Positions 36,903-45,495 of a stretch of DNA of 64,000 bases are shown here, piece by piece. The stretch is taken from contig CAWUKT010000018.1 of NCBI GenBank assembly GCA_963923035.1, forward strand, positions 30,969 through 94,968, in the 5' to 3' direction. The notes beneath the pieces are model-generated. The model did no database searches. It saw only the letters and a program-made list of their open reading frames with translations, and was not told the origin of the DNA. A program made the position numbers and the translations under genes. Position 1 is the stretch's first letter, and each line of letters opens with the position of its first letter. Source of the DNA: CAWUKT01 sp963923035 (GTDB taxonomy: Bacteria > Bacteroidota > Bacteroidia > J057 > JADKCL01).

Positions 36903-37145
36903 TTAATTGGTGGAAAGCTGGTTATTATCCGTAGAAGGTTGGATAGAATCGGTAGAAACTTGGTTATAATTCATAGAACGTTGGATAGTTTTCGTAGAAG
37001 GTTGGTTAGGATTTGTAGAACGTTCCGTATCGCGGGTGGAAACTTCCGTGTCGAACATGGAAACTTGGATAGTTTTTGTAGAAACTTGGTTAGGATTTGT
37101 AGAAACTTCTATGTCCGAAGTGGAAAGGTCCGTGTCAGAGGTGGA
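36903..37145 (-). repeat. Imperfect 21-bp tandem array (11 full units) readable as heptad peptide repeats
   Basis: Read on the minus strand, eleven 21-base units plus a partial one end in TAA at 36903-36905. Each unit translates as S-T/M-x-x-x-Q/E-x, for example STNPNQV, STKTIQV, SMFDTEV, STRDTER and STDNNQL. Ser is written TCT or TCC and Thr ACA, ACC or ACG, so the peptide is better conserved than the DNA. Units 3-4 recur almost exactly as units 7-8, 84 bases apart. The only upstream ATG lies inside the T9SS gene that ends at 37213, so there is no convincing independent start. The flanking 36773-36902 and 37146-37212 hold nothing recognisable. Confidence 0.85.
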
Positions 37146-37212
37146 ATGATGGGATCGACGGTTCGGGGAGTGAATCCACGAATCCGGCTGGGTGAAGAAC
37201 TGAGCAAAAGCC

Positions 37213-38817
37213 CTATTGCACCACCACCCGCATTCCCGTTCGGCCGTTGGTTCCTTGTTCCTGGAGGAAATAAACACCGGGGGGCAGGTCGTCAGGCATG
37301 AGAAGCTGAAACGTCTCCGTGGGGCCACGCCGGACATTCCATTCCTGAACCGATTGCCCCTGCGAATTGTACAAGGCGAACCGGTGGGAAGATGCTGCAG
37401 CGGAAGACGGGATATTTAACAGATCGCCGGGATGAATAGGGTTGGGAAAGCCGGTCAGCCGGCTGGGTGATGATGGATCAGGGGCAGAAGTCACCACCGT
37501 GTTTTCCAAGCGTACAACGATGATCCCAGTGCCCATTCTTCCTGCCAGGATCACTTTACCATTAGACTGAACCCCCATTTTGGGAAAAGCCATGGAATCC
37601 ACCAGCGTCGATCTTGTGCTAAGCAAAGCCACCCCATCTGTGTTATTGCCCTGGTTGCCAAAAGTTGCGTCGCCCATTCCATCCGGAGAGAATTTCCCTA
37701 CAAAATGGTGGTCGGGATATCGGGTGGTATAGATAGGAAAATAGGGCTCCTGAAACCACAACGAAAATGCAGCGCCATCGGAACCAATGGCCTGATCAAT
37801 GAGCGCGATTACGGTGTCATAGGGCTGAGGGTAAGTCTTGAAGACCGCCACGCCACTGTCCCCGTAGGTGAAATCAGTGAGTCCAGCACTGGTGATGCGG
37901 CAAAAAATGGGATTGTATTCCTCCGGGTTGCTGGATGTCATCCCTCGGGTATGCAGCCCCCCAACCAAAATGTCCCCCTTGTCCAGCACCCCTACCCGAC
38001 GAAATTTTACATCGTTGATATTAGCCATTATTCGATAGTTGTAGACCCCAAAGTTGGTATCCTGAGAACCATCGCTGTTGAACCGCACCGCAAAACCACC
38101 ATTGACATGGCCGCTGGAAGGAATGAATTCTCCGACGACCACCACCTTTCCGTCATTCTGCAGTGCCATATCCGCCCCTTGGTAACTACCCGAAGGATCA
38201 GAGAACCACACCACACCATTCTGCCCAAAGCCGGTATCCCTGGTCCCATCGGCATTGAATTGGAGGATCAAATGGCCATCCGCGGAATCTGCTCCGAGCA
38301 GAACCTTCCCATCGGGCCGCTCAAGAATCCGAAAAGGAAAGGTCCAGGGGCCAGAATTGGGGGTAAAAATCGCAAACCCGTTCGTGGCAAAGGTTGAATC
38401 CTGGCTGCCATCGGGAAGCATCTTGGTTAGGAAATAGTCATCAGCGGTAGTGACTCCGCTCAAGAACAATCCCCCGTCCGCACTCCCTTCGATCGCGTGG
38501 AGTTCATACCCCGTCTGCCAAGGCCCCAGCTGGGCCTGGCCATTGGTCCCAAATGAGGTATCCCATTGTCCATTCGCCTTAAATTTGACAATGGTCATAT
38601 AGGAAATACTCCCCTGGTAGACGCGATTGGCCACGAAAATCTCGTCTTTCGATCCAATGGCCGCAAAAAACAACCCCGAAGAAGCAAACGGAGCCATCCC
38701 ATACCCATTGGTCCCAAAGCTCAAATCAAAATCCCCCAACTGCTGGCTGAGTCCGGTGGAGGGTACTAAAAAAATACAAGCAAGCGCGGAGAAGAATGAC
38801 AATAGGTGTTTGCGCAT
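37213..38817 (-). CDS. Secreted T9SS (type A) protein with delta-60 propeller repeats
   Basis: The protein has 534 residues. The signal peptide (LLSFFSALACIFLVPSTGLSQ) is followed by about seven delta-60-type repeats, each with D-x-SFG-x-NG and ADGG/NDGKV-type strands (GDFDLSFGTNGYG, QWDTSFGTNGQA, TRDTGFGQNGVV, DGKVVVVGEF). These form a predicted beta-propeller. The C-terminus is a type A sorting domain (GFPNPIHPGDLLNIPS ... LPPGVYFLQEQ ... MRVVVQ). It would be exported by T9SS. Ligand unknown. The 21-bp array lies just past its stop. Confidence 0.9.
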   Translation of the reverse strand: MRKHLLSFFSALACIFLVPSTGLSQQLGDFDLSFGTNGYGMAPFASSGLFFAAIGSKDEIFVANRVYQGSISYMTIVKFKANGQWDTSFGTNGQAQLGPWQTGYELHAIEGSADGGLFLSGVTTADDYFLTKMLPDGSQDSTFATNGFAIFTPNSGPWTFPFRILERPDGKVLLGADSADGHLILQFNADGTRDTGFGQNGVVWFSDPSGSYQGADMALQNDGKVVVVGEFIPSSGHVNGGFAVRFNSDGSQDTNFGVYNYRIMANINDVKFRRVGVLDKGDILVGGLHTRGMTSSNPEEYNPIFCRITSAGLTDFTYGDSGVAVFKTYPQPYDTVIALIDQAIGSDGAAFSLWFQEPYFPIYTTRYPDHHFVGKFSPDGMGDATFGNQGNNTDGVALLSTRSTLVDSMAFPKMGVQSNGKVILAGRMGTGIIVVRLENTVVTSAPDPSSPSRLTGFPNPIHPGDLLNIPSSAAASSHRFALYNSQGQSVQEWNVRRGPTETFQLLMPDDLPPGVYFLQEQGTNGRTGMRVVVQ

Positions 38818-38985
38818 GGCAAAAGATAAGAAATTATTTCGCGGACAGGCAACGGGAACGGGGGAGTTGGAACCATCGCCTCATGATCCGTCACCTATCC
38901 GGTCTTACCGGTCATTCCCTCCTTTTCCGCGACCACTGGATTATTTTTTGTAAATTGTTGGCAGCTTAATCAAAATTTGTTCTCC

Positions 38986-39297
38986 ATGTTCAAAAATGTC
39001 CTCCGTGCATTGGCCTTTGGGGCCCTGTTGCTCCTCGCCGATACCACATTGACTTCCTGTAGTTCTTCCAAGCATTGCCCGGCCGTCGCGGGCACCGGCA
39101 ACTCGGCCAGTCGCGCCAAGGGATTTGGACGGGGCGGTTCTTGTCCGGCCGTGAAGGGAACCGGGAATTATAAGCCGCACGTGAAGCGGAAGAAGGAGGA
39201 CGGATTGATGTCGAAGAAAATGGAAAAACAAATGGCGAAGGCAGACAAAAAGGACTCCAGCCCCATCCAGAAGCGCAAGCTCAGCTTCGACGATTGA
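38986..39297 (+). CDS. Small lipoprotein with duplicated CPAV-x-GTGN motif
   Basis: The protein has 103 residues from the ATG at 38986; a TTG three codons earlier is also in frame. A lipoprotein signal ends TLTSC with the lipid Cys near residue 24. HCPAVAGTGN and SCPAVKGTGN, spaced ~24 residues apart, form a repeated motif that includes one Cys each. The C-terminus is highly basic (KPHVKRKKED ... KKMEKQMAKADKK). I do not recognise the family. The basic tail may contact the cell wall or other anionic polymer (inference). Confidence 0.75.
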   Translation: MFKNVLRALAFGALLLLADTTLTSCSSSKHCPAVAGTGNSASRAKGFGRGGSCPAVKGTGNYKPHVKRKKEDGLMSKKMEKQMAKADKKDSSPIQKRKLSFDD

Positions 39298-39348
39298 TCC
39301 CGCATTGAAATACGTTGGCATCGGCTCCATGCGGTGCCCAAAAATATA

Positions 39349-39374
39349 GAAAGCTGCCCCGAAAGGCAGCTTTC
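39349..39374. terminator. Bidirectional terminator between converging genes
   Basis: GAAAGCTGCC at 39349-39358 pairs with GGCAGCTTTC at 39365-39374. On the minus strand it is followed by TATATTTTT, giving a good tail for the T9SS gene; the plus-strand tail is weaker. Confidence 0.75.
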
Positions 39375-39397
39375 CGCATTATTCAACAAATCTAATC

Positions 39398-40390
39398 TCA
39401 GAATTTCCGGAACTGAGCCGTGTAGGGATATTCGGATTGGTCAAACTCTACCCGGATGAAATACGCTCCATCGGCCAGGGTTGCCGCATCGAAATCCAGT
39501 TGTCCCACATTGGAACGCAGCTGGGACGCCGGCCATTCACGGCCATTTACGTCCGTGATCGTCACCGACTTCACCTTGCCGTAGGACTCAGGATAATCGA
39601 CGGAGACGTGCCCATCGGTGGGATTCGGGTACAATTCAGGCAGGGTCTCGGGATTCAACTGCTTGGCCTTCGCACTCTTGTACGGCTGCACCTCTTGCAG
39701 ACAAATATTGTCCAGCCGGCCCCAACCGTTGTACGAGCCATTCTGATCGCTCGGCGTTGTATTGTGGATCGACACCAGGAGGTAATTGAAATCTGCCGGG
39801 CACGTCCACGCGGGCACATAATAGGTATTGTAGTTGACGTCAGAGACGTGCACCTCTCCAATCAGAGCGCCCCCGGGAGGGTTCACCGTGGTCGGCTGAG
39901 ATTGGTAGGCCCGGAAGCGGAAAATCACCGAATCGGGACCGAGGTTCCCCACATCCAGGAAGTGGGCATCAAAACGCAGGGCGTAGGTCGCGCCTTGCTG
40001 GAGATACAATTCCTGCCAGATCGCCTCTCCGTGGGCCTGGGTCCAGGTGGTAATGCCCCACATCTGGACGCCGCGGCCAGCGACGACGCCGTAGGTCTGG
40101 TTGAAGCCGAGACTGCCCTTGTACTGGGGCGAATAAATCGGGCACCAGCTATACGGATAGGGCATGGTCGGGGGACAACCCGAGAAATTGGAATTGCTTC
40201 CCGGATCCATTCCGAATTCGAAATGGCCATTTTCAACCACATTTTTCTCACAACACAGCTGAGAAGTCCCTTCCGGCGGCTCTTCGCCTTCCTGTTGGGC
40301 TTTGAGGGTGGACATTCCAAGGACGAAACAAAGGGCAAGGGAGATTCGTGCGGCTCTCGAAACGAGGCCACTGCGGAATGTAAATCGCAT
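39398..40390 (-). CDS. Secreted T9SS (type A) protein with carbohydrate-binding-like domain
   Basis: The protein has 330 residues from the ATG at 40390; an ATG three codons earlier is also possible. After the signal peptide (ISLALCFVLGMSTLKAQ) comes a single beta-sandwich domain with NVVENGHFEFGMDPGSNSNF, YALRFDAHFLDV and WGRLDNICLQEV. This is the strand order of galactose-binding/CBM-like jelly rolls often found in T9SS cargo. The last ~75 residues are a type A sorting domain (LYPNPTDGHVSVDYP ... LADGAYFIRVEF). Likely a surface or secreted sugar-binding protein. Confidence 0.85.
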   Translation of the reverse strand: MRFTFRSGLVSRAARISLALCFVLGMSTLKAQQEGEEPPEGTSQLCCEKNVVENGHFEFGMDPGSNSNFSGCPPTMPYPYSWCPIYSPQYKGSLGFNQTYGVVAGRGVQMWGITTWTQAHGEAIWQELYLQQGATYALRFDAHFLDVGNLGPDSVIFRFRAYQSQPTTVNPPGGALIGEVHVSDVNYNTYYVPAWTCPADFNYLLVSIHNTTPSDQNGSYNGWGRLDNICLQEVQPYKSAKAKQLNPETLPELYPNPTDGHVSVDYPESYGKVKSVTITDVNGREWPASQLRSNVGQLDFDAATLADGAYFIRVEFDQSEYPYTAQFRKF

Positions 40391-40585
40391 GTCAATCAAT
40401 AATTAGAGGGTAATGGTAAAATTTTTGATTCTATTCGGGATCCTGAACAAAAAAATAAACTTAACAAGAGCAATAGGTACAAATAATATAGCTCCAATTC
40501 CGCAAAAAGAAAAATTACGTCAAATTGAGCTTTGTCATTATTGGGGCAATGGGCAGTTCCAAAGGGCCCAATCAACCCCTGGCGC

Positions 40586-41665
40586 TCACGGCGAGGGGAA
40601 GCCCCGCACATACGCCACCGGGACCGGAGGCACCTGACCCAGGGCACGCGCCGCGTGCAGGGGAAAGTACGGATCCCGGAGCATTTCCCGCGCCAGCGAC
40701 ACAAAATCCGCCTGGCCCGTCCGCACAATCGTGTCCGCCTGCACTGCATCCGTGATCAGGCCCACCGCCCCGGTCAGGATGCCCGATCCCCGTTTGATTT
40801 CCGCCGCAAACGGCACCTGGTAACCCGGCCCCACCAATTCCTTGTCCACCCGGGCAAATCCGCCCCCCGAAGCCGTGATCCAATCCACGCCATTTTCTTT
40901 CGCCCACTGCGCCAATTTTACCGAATCCGCAATCTGCAAGGCTCCTTCTTCCTCTGAAAAATCGACCGCCGAAATTTTCAGCGCCAGGACCTTTTCCGCG
41001 GGCCAAACCTCCCGGATCGCCGCCAGGACATTGCCCAGGAATTTTACCCGGCCCTGGAAATCGCCGCCGTAGGCATCCTGCCGTCGGTTCCGGAGGGGAG
41101 ACAAAAACTGATGGATCAAATAACCGTGGGCTCCGTGGAGCTCCAATACGTCGAATCCGGCCCGGTCCGCCCGGATGGCGGCCGCCCGAAAATCGGCCAC
41201 GATGCCTTTGATTTCCGCGACCGTCAGGGCGCGGGGCCGCGGAAATCCCGGCATGGCCGGGACCGCGCTGCTGCTCACCAGTTCCCAGCCTCCCTCGGCG
41301 ATGGACATGGGCCCGAAGCCCTCGTGCATCAGGTGGCGACTGCCTTTGGAGCCGGCATGCCCGATCTGGATCGCCGGAACGGCACCCTGCGCCCGCATAA
41401 AATCCGTGATTCGCGCCAGGGGCGCGATCTGGGCGTCGTCCCACAATCCCAAATCGCCCCGGGTCCACCGGGCCGTTGGAGAAATCCCGGTCGCTTCCAC
41501 CACGATCATGCCCGCGCCTCCCACGGCGCGGCTCCCGAGGTGGACCTGGTGCCAATCGGTCGGGATGCCATCGTCACCCGCCAGGTATTGCTGCATGGGG
41601 GCGACGGTGATACGGTTACGGAGGTGGACGGAACGAACGGAAAGGGGCGAAAACAAATGGGGCAT
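40586..41665 (-). CDS. Old Yellow Enzyme-family NADH:flavin oxidoreductase (NamA/YqjM-like)
   Basis: The protein has 359 residues of a TIM-barrel FMN enzyme. It opens LFSPLSVRSVHLRNRITVAPMQQYLA and has AIQIGHAGSKGS, then ELHGAHGYLIHQFLSPLRNRRQDAYGG (the active-site and barrel-closing motif) and FVSLAREMLRDPYFP near the end. These are typical of the YqjM/NamA branch, which reduces activated C=C bonds with NAD(P)H in the cytoplasm. It is downstream of the AhpD-like gene on the same strand, but terminator-like hairpins lie between them. Confidence 0.93.
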   Translation of the reverse strand: MPHLFSPLSVRSVHLRNRITVAPMQQYLAGDDGIPTDWHQVHLGSRAVGGAGMIVVEATGISPTARWTRGDLGLWDDAQIAPLARITDFMRAQGAVPAIQIGHAGSKGSRHLMHEGFGPMSIAEGGWELVSSSAVPAMPGFPRPRALTVAEIKGIVADFRAAAIRADRAGFDVLELHGAHGYLIHQFLSPLRNRRQDAYGGDFQGRVKFLGNVLAAIREVWPAEKVLALKISAVDFSEEEGALQIADSVKLAQWAKENGVDWITASGGGFARVDKELVGPGYQVPFAAEIKRGSGILTGAVGLITDAVQADTIVRTGQADFVSLAREMLRDPYFPLHAARALGQVPPVPVAYVRGFPSP

Positions 41666-41734
41666 GGGAGTTCAGTTGGGGATGTTCAATACATAAAGGA
41701 TGAGGTCCGGAAAATGTTTCCCCGAAAAACCGAT

Positions 41735-41762
41735 CACCCCGGTCCACACAGGGGCCGGGGTG
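41735..41762. terminator. GC-rich stem-loop, possible second terminator of the AhpD-like gene
   Basis: CACCCCGGTCC and GGGCCGGGGTG form an 11-bp stem (one G-T pair) with a 6-base loop. Read on the minus strand it is followed by ATCGGTTTTT. It lies 70 bases before the OYE start and shares ACCGGGG arms with the terminator at 41859-41897. Confidence 0.5.
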
Positions 41763-41849
41763 CCACGTTCATTCTCTCCCTGCAAGACTATTGGTTTTGG
41801 TTGTTGTCTAGCGGAGGGTTGGTCATGTTTATCGAATAGGGGACTGGCA

Positions 41850-41897
41850 GAGAGAAAAGGGACCGGGGCAGAATTCCAAGACAATATCCCCGGTCCC
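41850..41897 (-). terminator. Terminator downstream of the AhpD-like gene
   Basis: GGGACCGGGG at 41859-41868 pairs with CCCCGGTCCC at 41888-41897 around a 19-base loop; on the minus strand TTTTCTCTCT follows. Confidence 0.7.
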
Positions 41898-41953
41898 TTG
41901 CAAAATCCAAACTGACTGCGTGCTTAAAGCGCTACCAAAGAACGTCGTGTACG

Positions 41954-42508
41954 TTATACTGCTACAGGCTCGTTCAGGGGCTGGGCCAGGGGAAAGTCCA
42001 CCGGCACTTCGGTCACCTTGTGGGTGTAGTTGGTGAAGGTGATTTCCGTGACGAGTCCGATAAGGTCGATGAGGGCGCCATTGTCAAAGCCTTCGTTGAA
42101 GAAGTTGGTGAGGTTTTCTTCGGAAGGTTCCCCGTGAGAACGGGAGATGTCAGCGGCGAGGAGGGTGATCGCGCGGAGCTTGGCATCCGGATGGGTGCCG
42201 GCGCGGAGTTGACGGGTTTCCTCGTCGGAGAACTTGTTCATCTTGGCGATGGCGGTGTGGGCGGCGAGGCAATACTGGCACTGGTTGACTTCAGAGACGG
42301 CCAGGAAGATGGCTTCGCGTTCGCGGGCATTGAAAGCTCCTTTGGCCAATCCTTGTCCGTAGGCGAGGAAAGAACCGAGGGTCGATCCTGAGTAGCCGAT
42401 GGTGGCGTAGAGGTTGGGAACCCGACCGATCGCTTTTTCCAGCTGGTCGAAAATCGCTTGGGATGTTTCGGAAACCTGGTCGCGGGTGGGTACTTCAAAT
42501 GCTTTCAT
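41954..42508 (-). CDS. Carboxymuconolactone decarboxylase/AhpD-like alkylhydroperoxidase
   Basis: The protein has 184 helical residues. The family active-site motif VNQCQYCLAAHTAIAK (CxxC plus His three residues on) is complete, preceded by the conserved glutamate in REREAIFLAVSE. Proteins of this type reduce peroxides via the two cysteines or act in related thiol chemistry in the cytoplasm. The gene probably forms its own unit, ended by the hairpin at 41859-41897. Confidence 0.92.
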   Translation of the reverse strand: MKAFEVPTRDQVSETSQAIFDQLEKAIGRVPNLYATIGYSGSTLGSFLAYGQGLAKGAFNAREREAIFLAVSEVNQCQYCLAAHTAIAKMNKFSDEETRQLRAGTHPDAKLRAITLLAADISRSHGEPSEENLTNFFNEGFDNGALIDLIGLVTEITFTNYTHKVTEVPVDFPLAQPLNEPVAV

Positions 42509-42597
42509 GATATTGAGTTTTAAATGTTGTTGTATTGTTGTGTCTCAGTGACAATACAAAGGTGCGCCAAGCCCCCCGGGATAAGAATGACGATATT

Positions 42598-42850
42598 TCC
42601 CGACCACCTATCAATATTTCCTTTTCCCCATTTTTTCCCTCCCATATCCCTTTTCCTTCCTCATTCTCCCATTCCCTTCCTTTTCATATTTGCCCATTTT
42701 TGCCCTTTTCCCTCCTCATTTCCCATTTCCCATTTCCCATTTCCCATTTCCCAAATTTTCATATTTGCACATTTCTCCAATTTCCCCCATTTGCACATTT
42801 TCCCATTCTCCCCATTTGTCCATTTTCCACATTTGGCCCTTCGTTCTCCC
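42598..42850. repeat. Pyrimidine-rich tract with 7-bp (CATTTCC) periodic repeats
   Basis: The plus strand is almost purely C/T/A here. Five exact CATTTCC units run from 42717 to 42751. On both sides ATTT blocks continue to recur every 7 to 9 bases (ATTTGCAC, ATTTCTCC, ATTTGTCC). On the complement it reads as period-7 peptide (GKWEMGN-like). It fills most of the 418-base gap between the AhpD-like gene (starts 42508, minus) and the third DUF5686 gene (42927, plus), so it is in a divergent promoter region. No gene was seen. Confidence 0.85.
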
Positions 42851-42926
42851 ACTCCTCTTCCAACATTTTTTACTATCTTCCTTAATTGTTTTGATAGGCA
42901 CATTTCCTAGATCTGAAACCAAATAA

Positions 42927-45494
42927 GTGAACGATAAGCTACGTGGAATGCTGAGGCTGGGCAGTCTCCTCCTATGGTTGGGGGTGGGGCTGACGCTTTG
43001 GAGCCAAAAAGCTGAGATCCGGGGCCAGGTCCGCGATGCCGAAACGGGCGAACGCCTTCCACTTGTCACGGTACGCCTCGACAGCACTTCCTACGGCAGC
43101 AATACCAACCTCGACGGCGATTTTTCCCTCTTTGCCCTTCCCGGCGAGTATGTCCTGAGCATCCGCCACGTCGGCTATAACCTTTACCAGGACACCGTGT
43201 CACTCACTGCCGAGGGCATCCGCGACTATACCATCCTCCTCGAACAGAAATCGGTGAACCTCGAAGATGTGGTCATCACCTCCAAGGCGCTGAATCCCGC
43301 CGACCGGATCATCAAGAATGCCATCCGCAACCGCAAGCACAACCGCTTCGACAAGATCGATTCCTACGAATACGACTCCTACAACAAGCTGGTCGTCTAC
43401 GCGGACAATGTCACCGACGAATTTCTCAACAGCAAACTTGTGCGGGGCGTGGGCAAAGAAGTCAAGGACATCATGGGGGACAGCACCCATACCGATACCA
43501 CCAAGTACAAGATTGCGGTCTTTGTAAGCGAATCGGTCAGCAAGTTCTACTACGCGCGGCCCGACAAGAAGAAGGAAGAGATTTTAGCGGTCAAAACATC
43601 GGGGGTCCAGGGCAGCGAATACAACCTGCTCAGCTCCATGTTCCTCCAGCTGGATGTCTACGACAATAATATCGTCCTCGTCGACCGGACCTTCCTCTCC
43701 CCCATCGCCGATGGGGCCTTCCTCGACTACGATTTCGAGCTGATCAATTTCCAGAACGAAGGCATCGATACCCTCTACGGCATCCAGGTCATTCCCAAGC
43801 GTTCCTACGATCCCGTGTTCAAGGGCACCATCTACATCGACAACCAGAGCTGGGCCATCAACCGCCTCGACCTCCAATTGAACGAAAATCCGAACATCAA
43901 CTTTGTCGAGGACATCCGGCTCCGGCAGGAATACTCCCAGGTCGACTCGCATTGGGTGCCGACCCTGCTGGATGTGGAGGTGGACTTTGTAAACAGCATT
44001 GCGAAGCGGAGAAATGGACAAAACATCGGGGCCATCGGCCGGACCACTTCGTACCTGAAGAACTACCGGATCGACCAGCCCATCAATCCCAAGGTCTTCC
44101 AGGAGGAATTGCTGGAGATCAAGGAGGATGCCGAGGACAAAGATTCCATTTACTGGGCCGAGCAGCGGCCGGCGCCGCTGGACAAGGGCGAGCAACTCGG
44201 CTACGCGCTCATCGACTCCCTCCAATCGCGTGGCGTCCTCGACCTGTACATCGAGACCGTCTACCTGCTGACGGTCGGCACCAAGAAATACGACAAGTTC
44301 GAAGTCGGACCCTATTTCTACCTCGTCGGCTTCAACCAGGCCGAAGGGATTCGGAGCCGCCTGGGCTTCTATACCCGCCCCAAATTCAGCAAGCGCTGGT
44401 ACTTTGGCGGCCATGTGGCCTACGGTTTCCGGGACAACCGCTGGAAATACCAGGCGGAGGCGCGATACCGCATCCGCCGCAAGCCCAAGTTTGAAGTGGG
44501 CATCTCCAAGACCTCGGAAGTGAGCCAAGTCGGGTTCAAAGACTTCCTGAACAATGGCACCAGCATCATCCAGACGGCGCTCCGCCGGGTGCCCCTGACC
44601 CAGTTGAACTACTACGACGAGCACAAGCTGACGCTTCACCGGGACATGCGCCGCGGCCTCTCGGGGGATTTTTACTTCCTCCACCGCACCTTCGAACCCG
44701 CCGAGACCTTCGACTTCGGCTTTGAGCGGCCCGATGGCGGCCTCGGATCGGAATACCAGATCGCGGAGGCGGGCGGCGAGATTCGGATTTCCTTCGCCGA
44801 GCAGTACATCACCAGCAAGATGGGCGACCGCCTCTACCTCGGCACCAAGTTCCCGATCTTCTACCTGCGCTATGCGCGCGGCTTTGCTGGCATCGCCGGG
44901 AGCGATTACAACTACCACCGGGCTTCCCTGACCGTGCGGAACAAGTTTCGTTTTGGGCGCTTTGGCTACCTGCGCTACCGGCTGGAGGGCGGCCAGATCC
45001 TGGGCACGATGCCCTTCCCCGACCTCTATGTCTTCGAAGGCAACCAGACCTGGGGCTATTCCAAGTTTGGGTTCAACCTGATGAACTACTACGAGTTTGC
45101 TGCCGACCGCTACGCCACCGTGGTCCTGCAACAGCATTTTGAGGGCTTCATCTGGAACAAATTGCCCCTGCTGCGGAAGCTCAAATTCAAAGAGGTCATC
45201 CACGCCCGCGCCGCCTGGGGAACCCTGACCGAAGCCAACCAGCTCCTGAACAATGTCGACGTGCCCATCGGCGAAAACCAGGTCTTCCGCCAGCGGGTCC
45301 TGGCCCCGACCACCGAACCCTATATGGAAGCCGGGGTCGGCCTCTACAATATCCTCAAGATTCTCCGCGTCGATGCCATCTGGCGCCTCAATTACCACGA
45401 ACTCCGCTACCAAACCAATCCCAATATTCCCAAGGCGAACTGGGGCCCCCGCAACAATTTCGGCCTCCGGTTCGACATCACCCTCACCTTCTGA
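42927..45494 (+). CDS. DUF5686 outer-membrane protein with carboxypeptidase-like N-terminal domain (copy 3)
   Basis: The protein has 855 residues with a GTG start at 42927; an ATG seven codons in (42948) also precedes the signal peptide (LGSLLLWLGVGLTLWS). It contains a beta domain (IRGQVRDAETGERLPLVTVRL ... NLDGDFSLFALPGEY ... RHVGYN), then the DUF5686 region (PADRIIKNAIRNRKHNRFDKIDSYEYDSYNKLVVYADNVTDEFL) and a barrel-like C-terminal half ending in FDITLTF with the terminal Phe. It leads a tight plus-strand gene run: the next gene starts 2 bases after its stop. Confidence 0.9.
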   Translation: MNDKLRGMLRLGSLLLWLGVGLTLWSQKAEIRGQVRDAETGERLPLVTVRLDSTSYGSNTNLDGDFSLFALPGEYVLSIRHVGYNLYQDTVSLTAEGIRDYTILLEQKSVNLEDVVITSKALNPADRIIKNAIRNRKHNRFDKIDSYEYDSYNKLVVYADNVTDEFLNSKLVRGVGKEVKDIMGDSTHTDTTKYKIAVFVSESVSKFYYARPDKKKEEILAVKTSGVQGSEYNLLSSMFLQLDVYDNNIVLVDRTFLSPIADGAFLDYDFELINFQNEGIDTLYGIQVIPKRSYDPVFKGTIYIDNQSWAINRLDLQLNENPNINFVEDIRLRQEYSQVDSHWVPTLLDVEVDFVNSIAKRRNGQNIGAIGRTTSYLKNYRIDQPINPKVFQEELLEIKEDAEDKDSIYWAEQRPAPLDKGEQLGYALIDSLQSRGVLDLYIETVYLLTVGTKKYDKFEVGPYFYLVGFNQAEGIRSRLGFYTRPKFSKRWYFGGHVAYGFRDNRWKYQAEARYRIRRKPKFEVGISKTSEVSQVGFKDFLNNGTSIIQTALRRVPLTQLNYYDEHKLTLHRDMRRGLSGDFYFLHRTFEPAETFDFGFERPDGGLGSEYQIAEAGGEIRISFAEQYITSKMGDRLYLGTKFPIFYLRYARGFAGIAGSDYNYHRASLTVRNKFRFGRFGYLRYRLEGGQILGTMPFPDLYVFEGNQTWGYSKFGFNLMNYYEFAADRYATVVLQQHFEGFIWNKLPLLRKLKFKEVIHARAAWGTLTEANQLLNNVDVPIGENQVFRQRVLAPTTEPYMEAGVGLYNILKILRVDAIWRLNYHELRYQTNPNIPKANWGPRNNFGLRFDITLTF

Positions 45495-45495
45495 A

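Noticed and set aside
36903..37145. CRISPR array in the 21-bp repeat region
   Set aside because: The units are contiguous without spacers and are imperfect; no cas genes are present.
41111..41839. Plus-strand frame opposite the OYE gene
   Set aside because: No recognisable sequence; the minus strand encodes a complete OYE enzyme.
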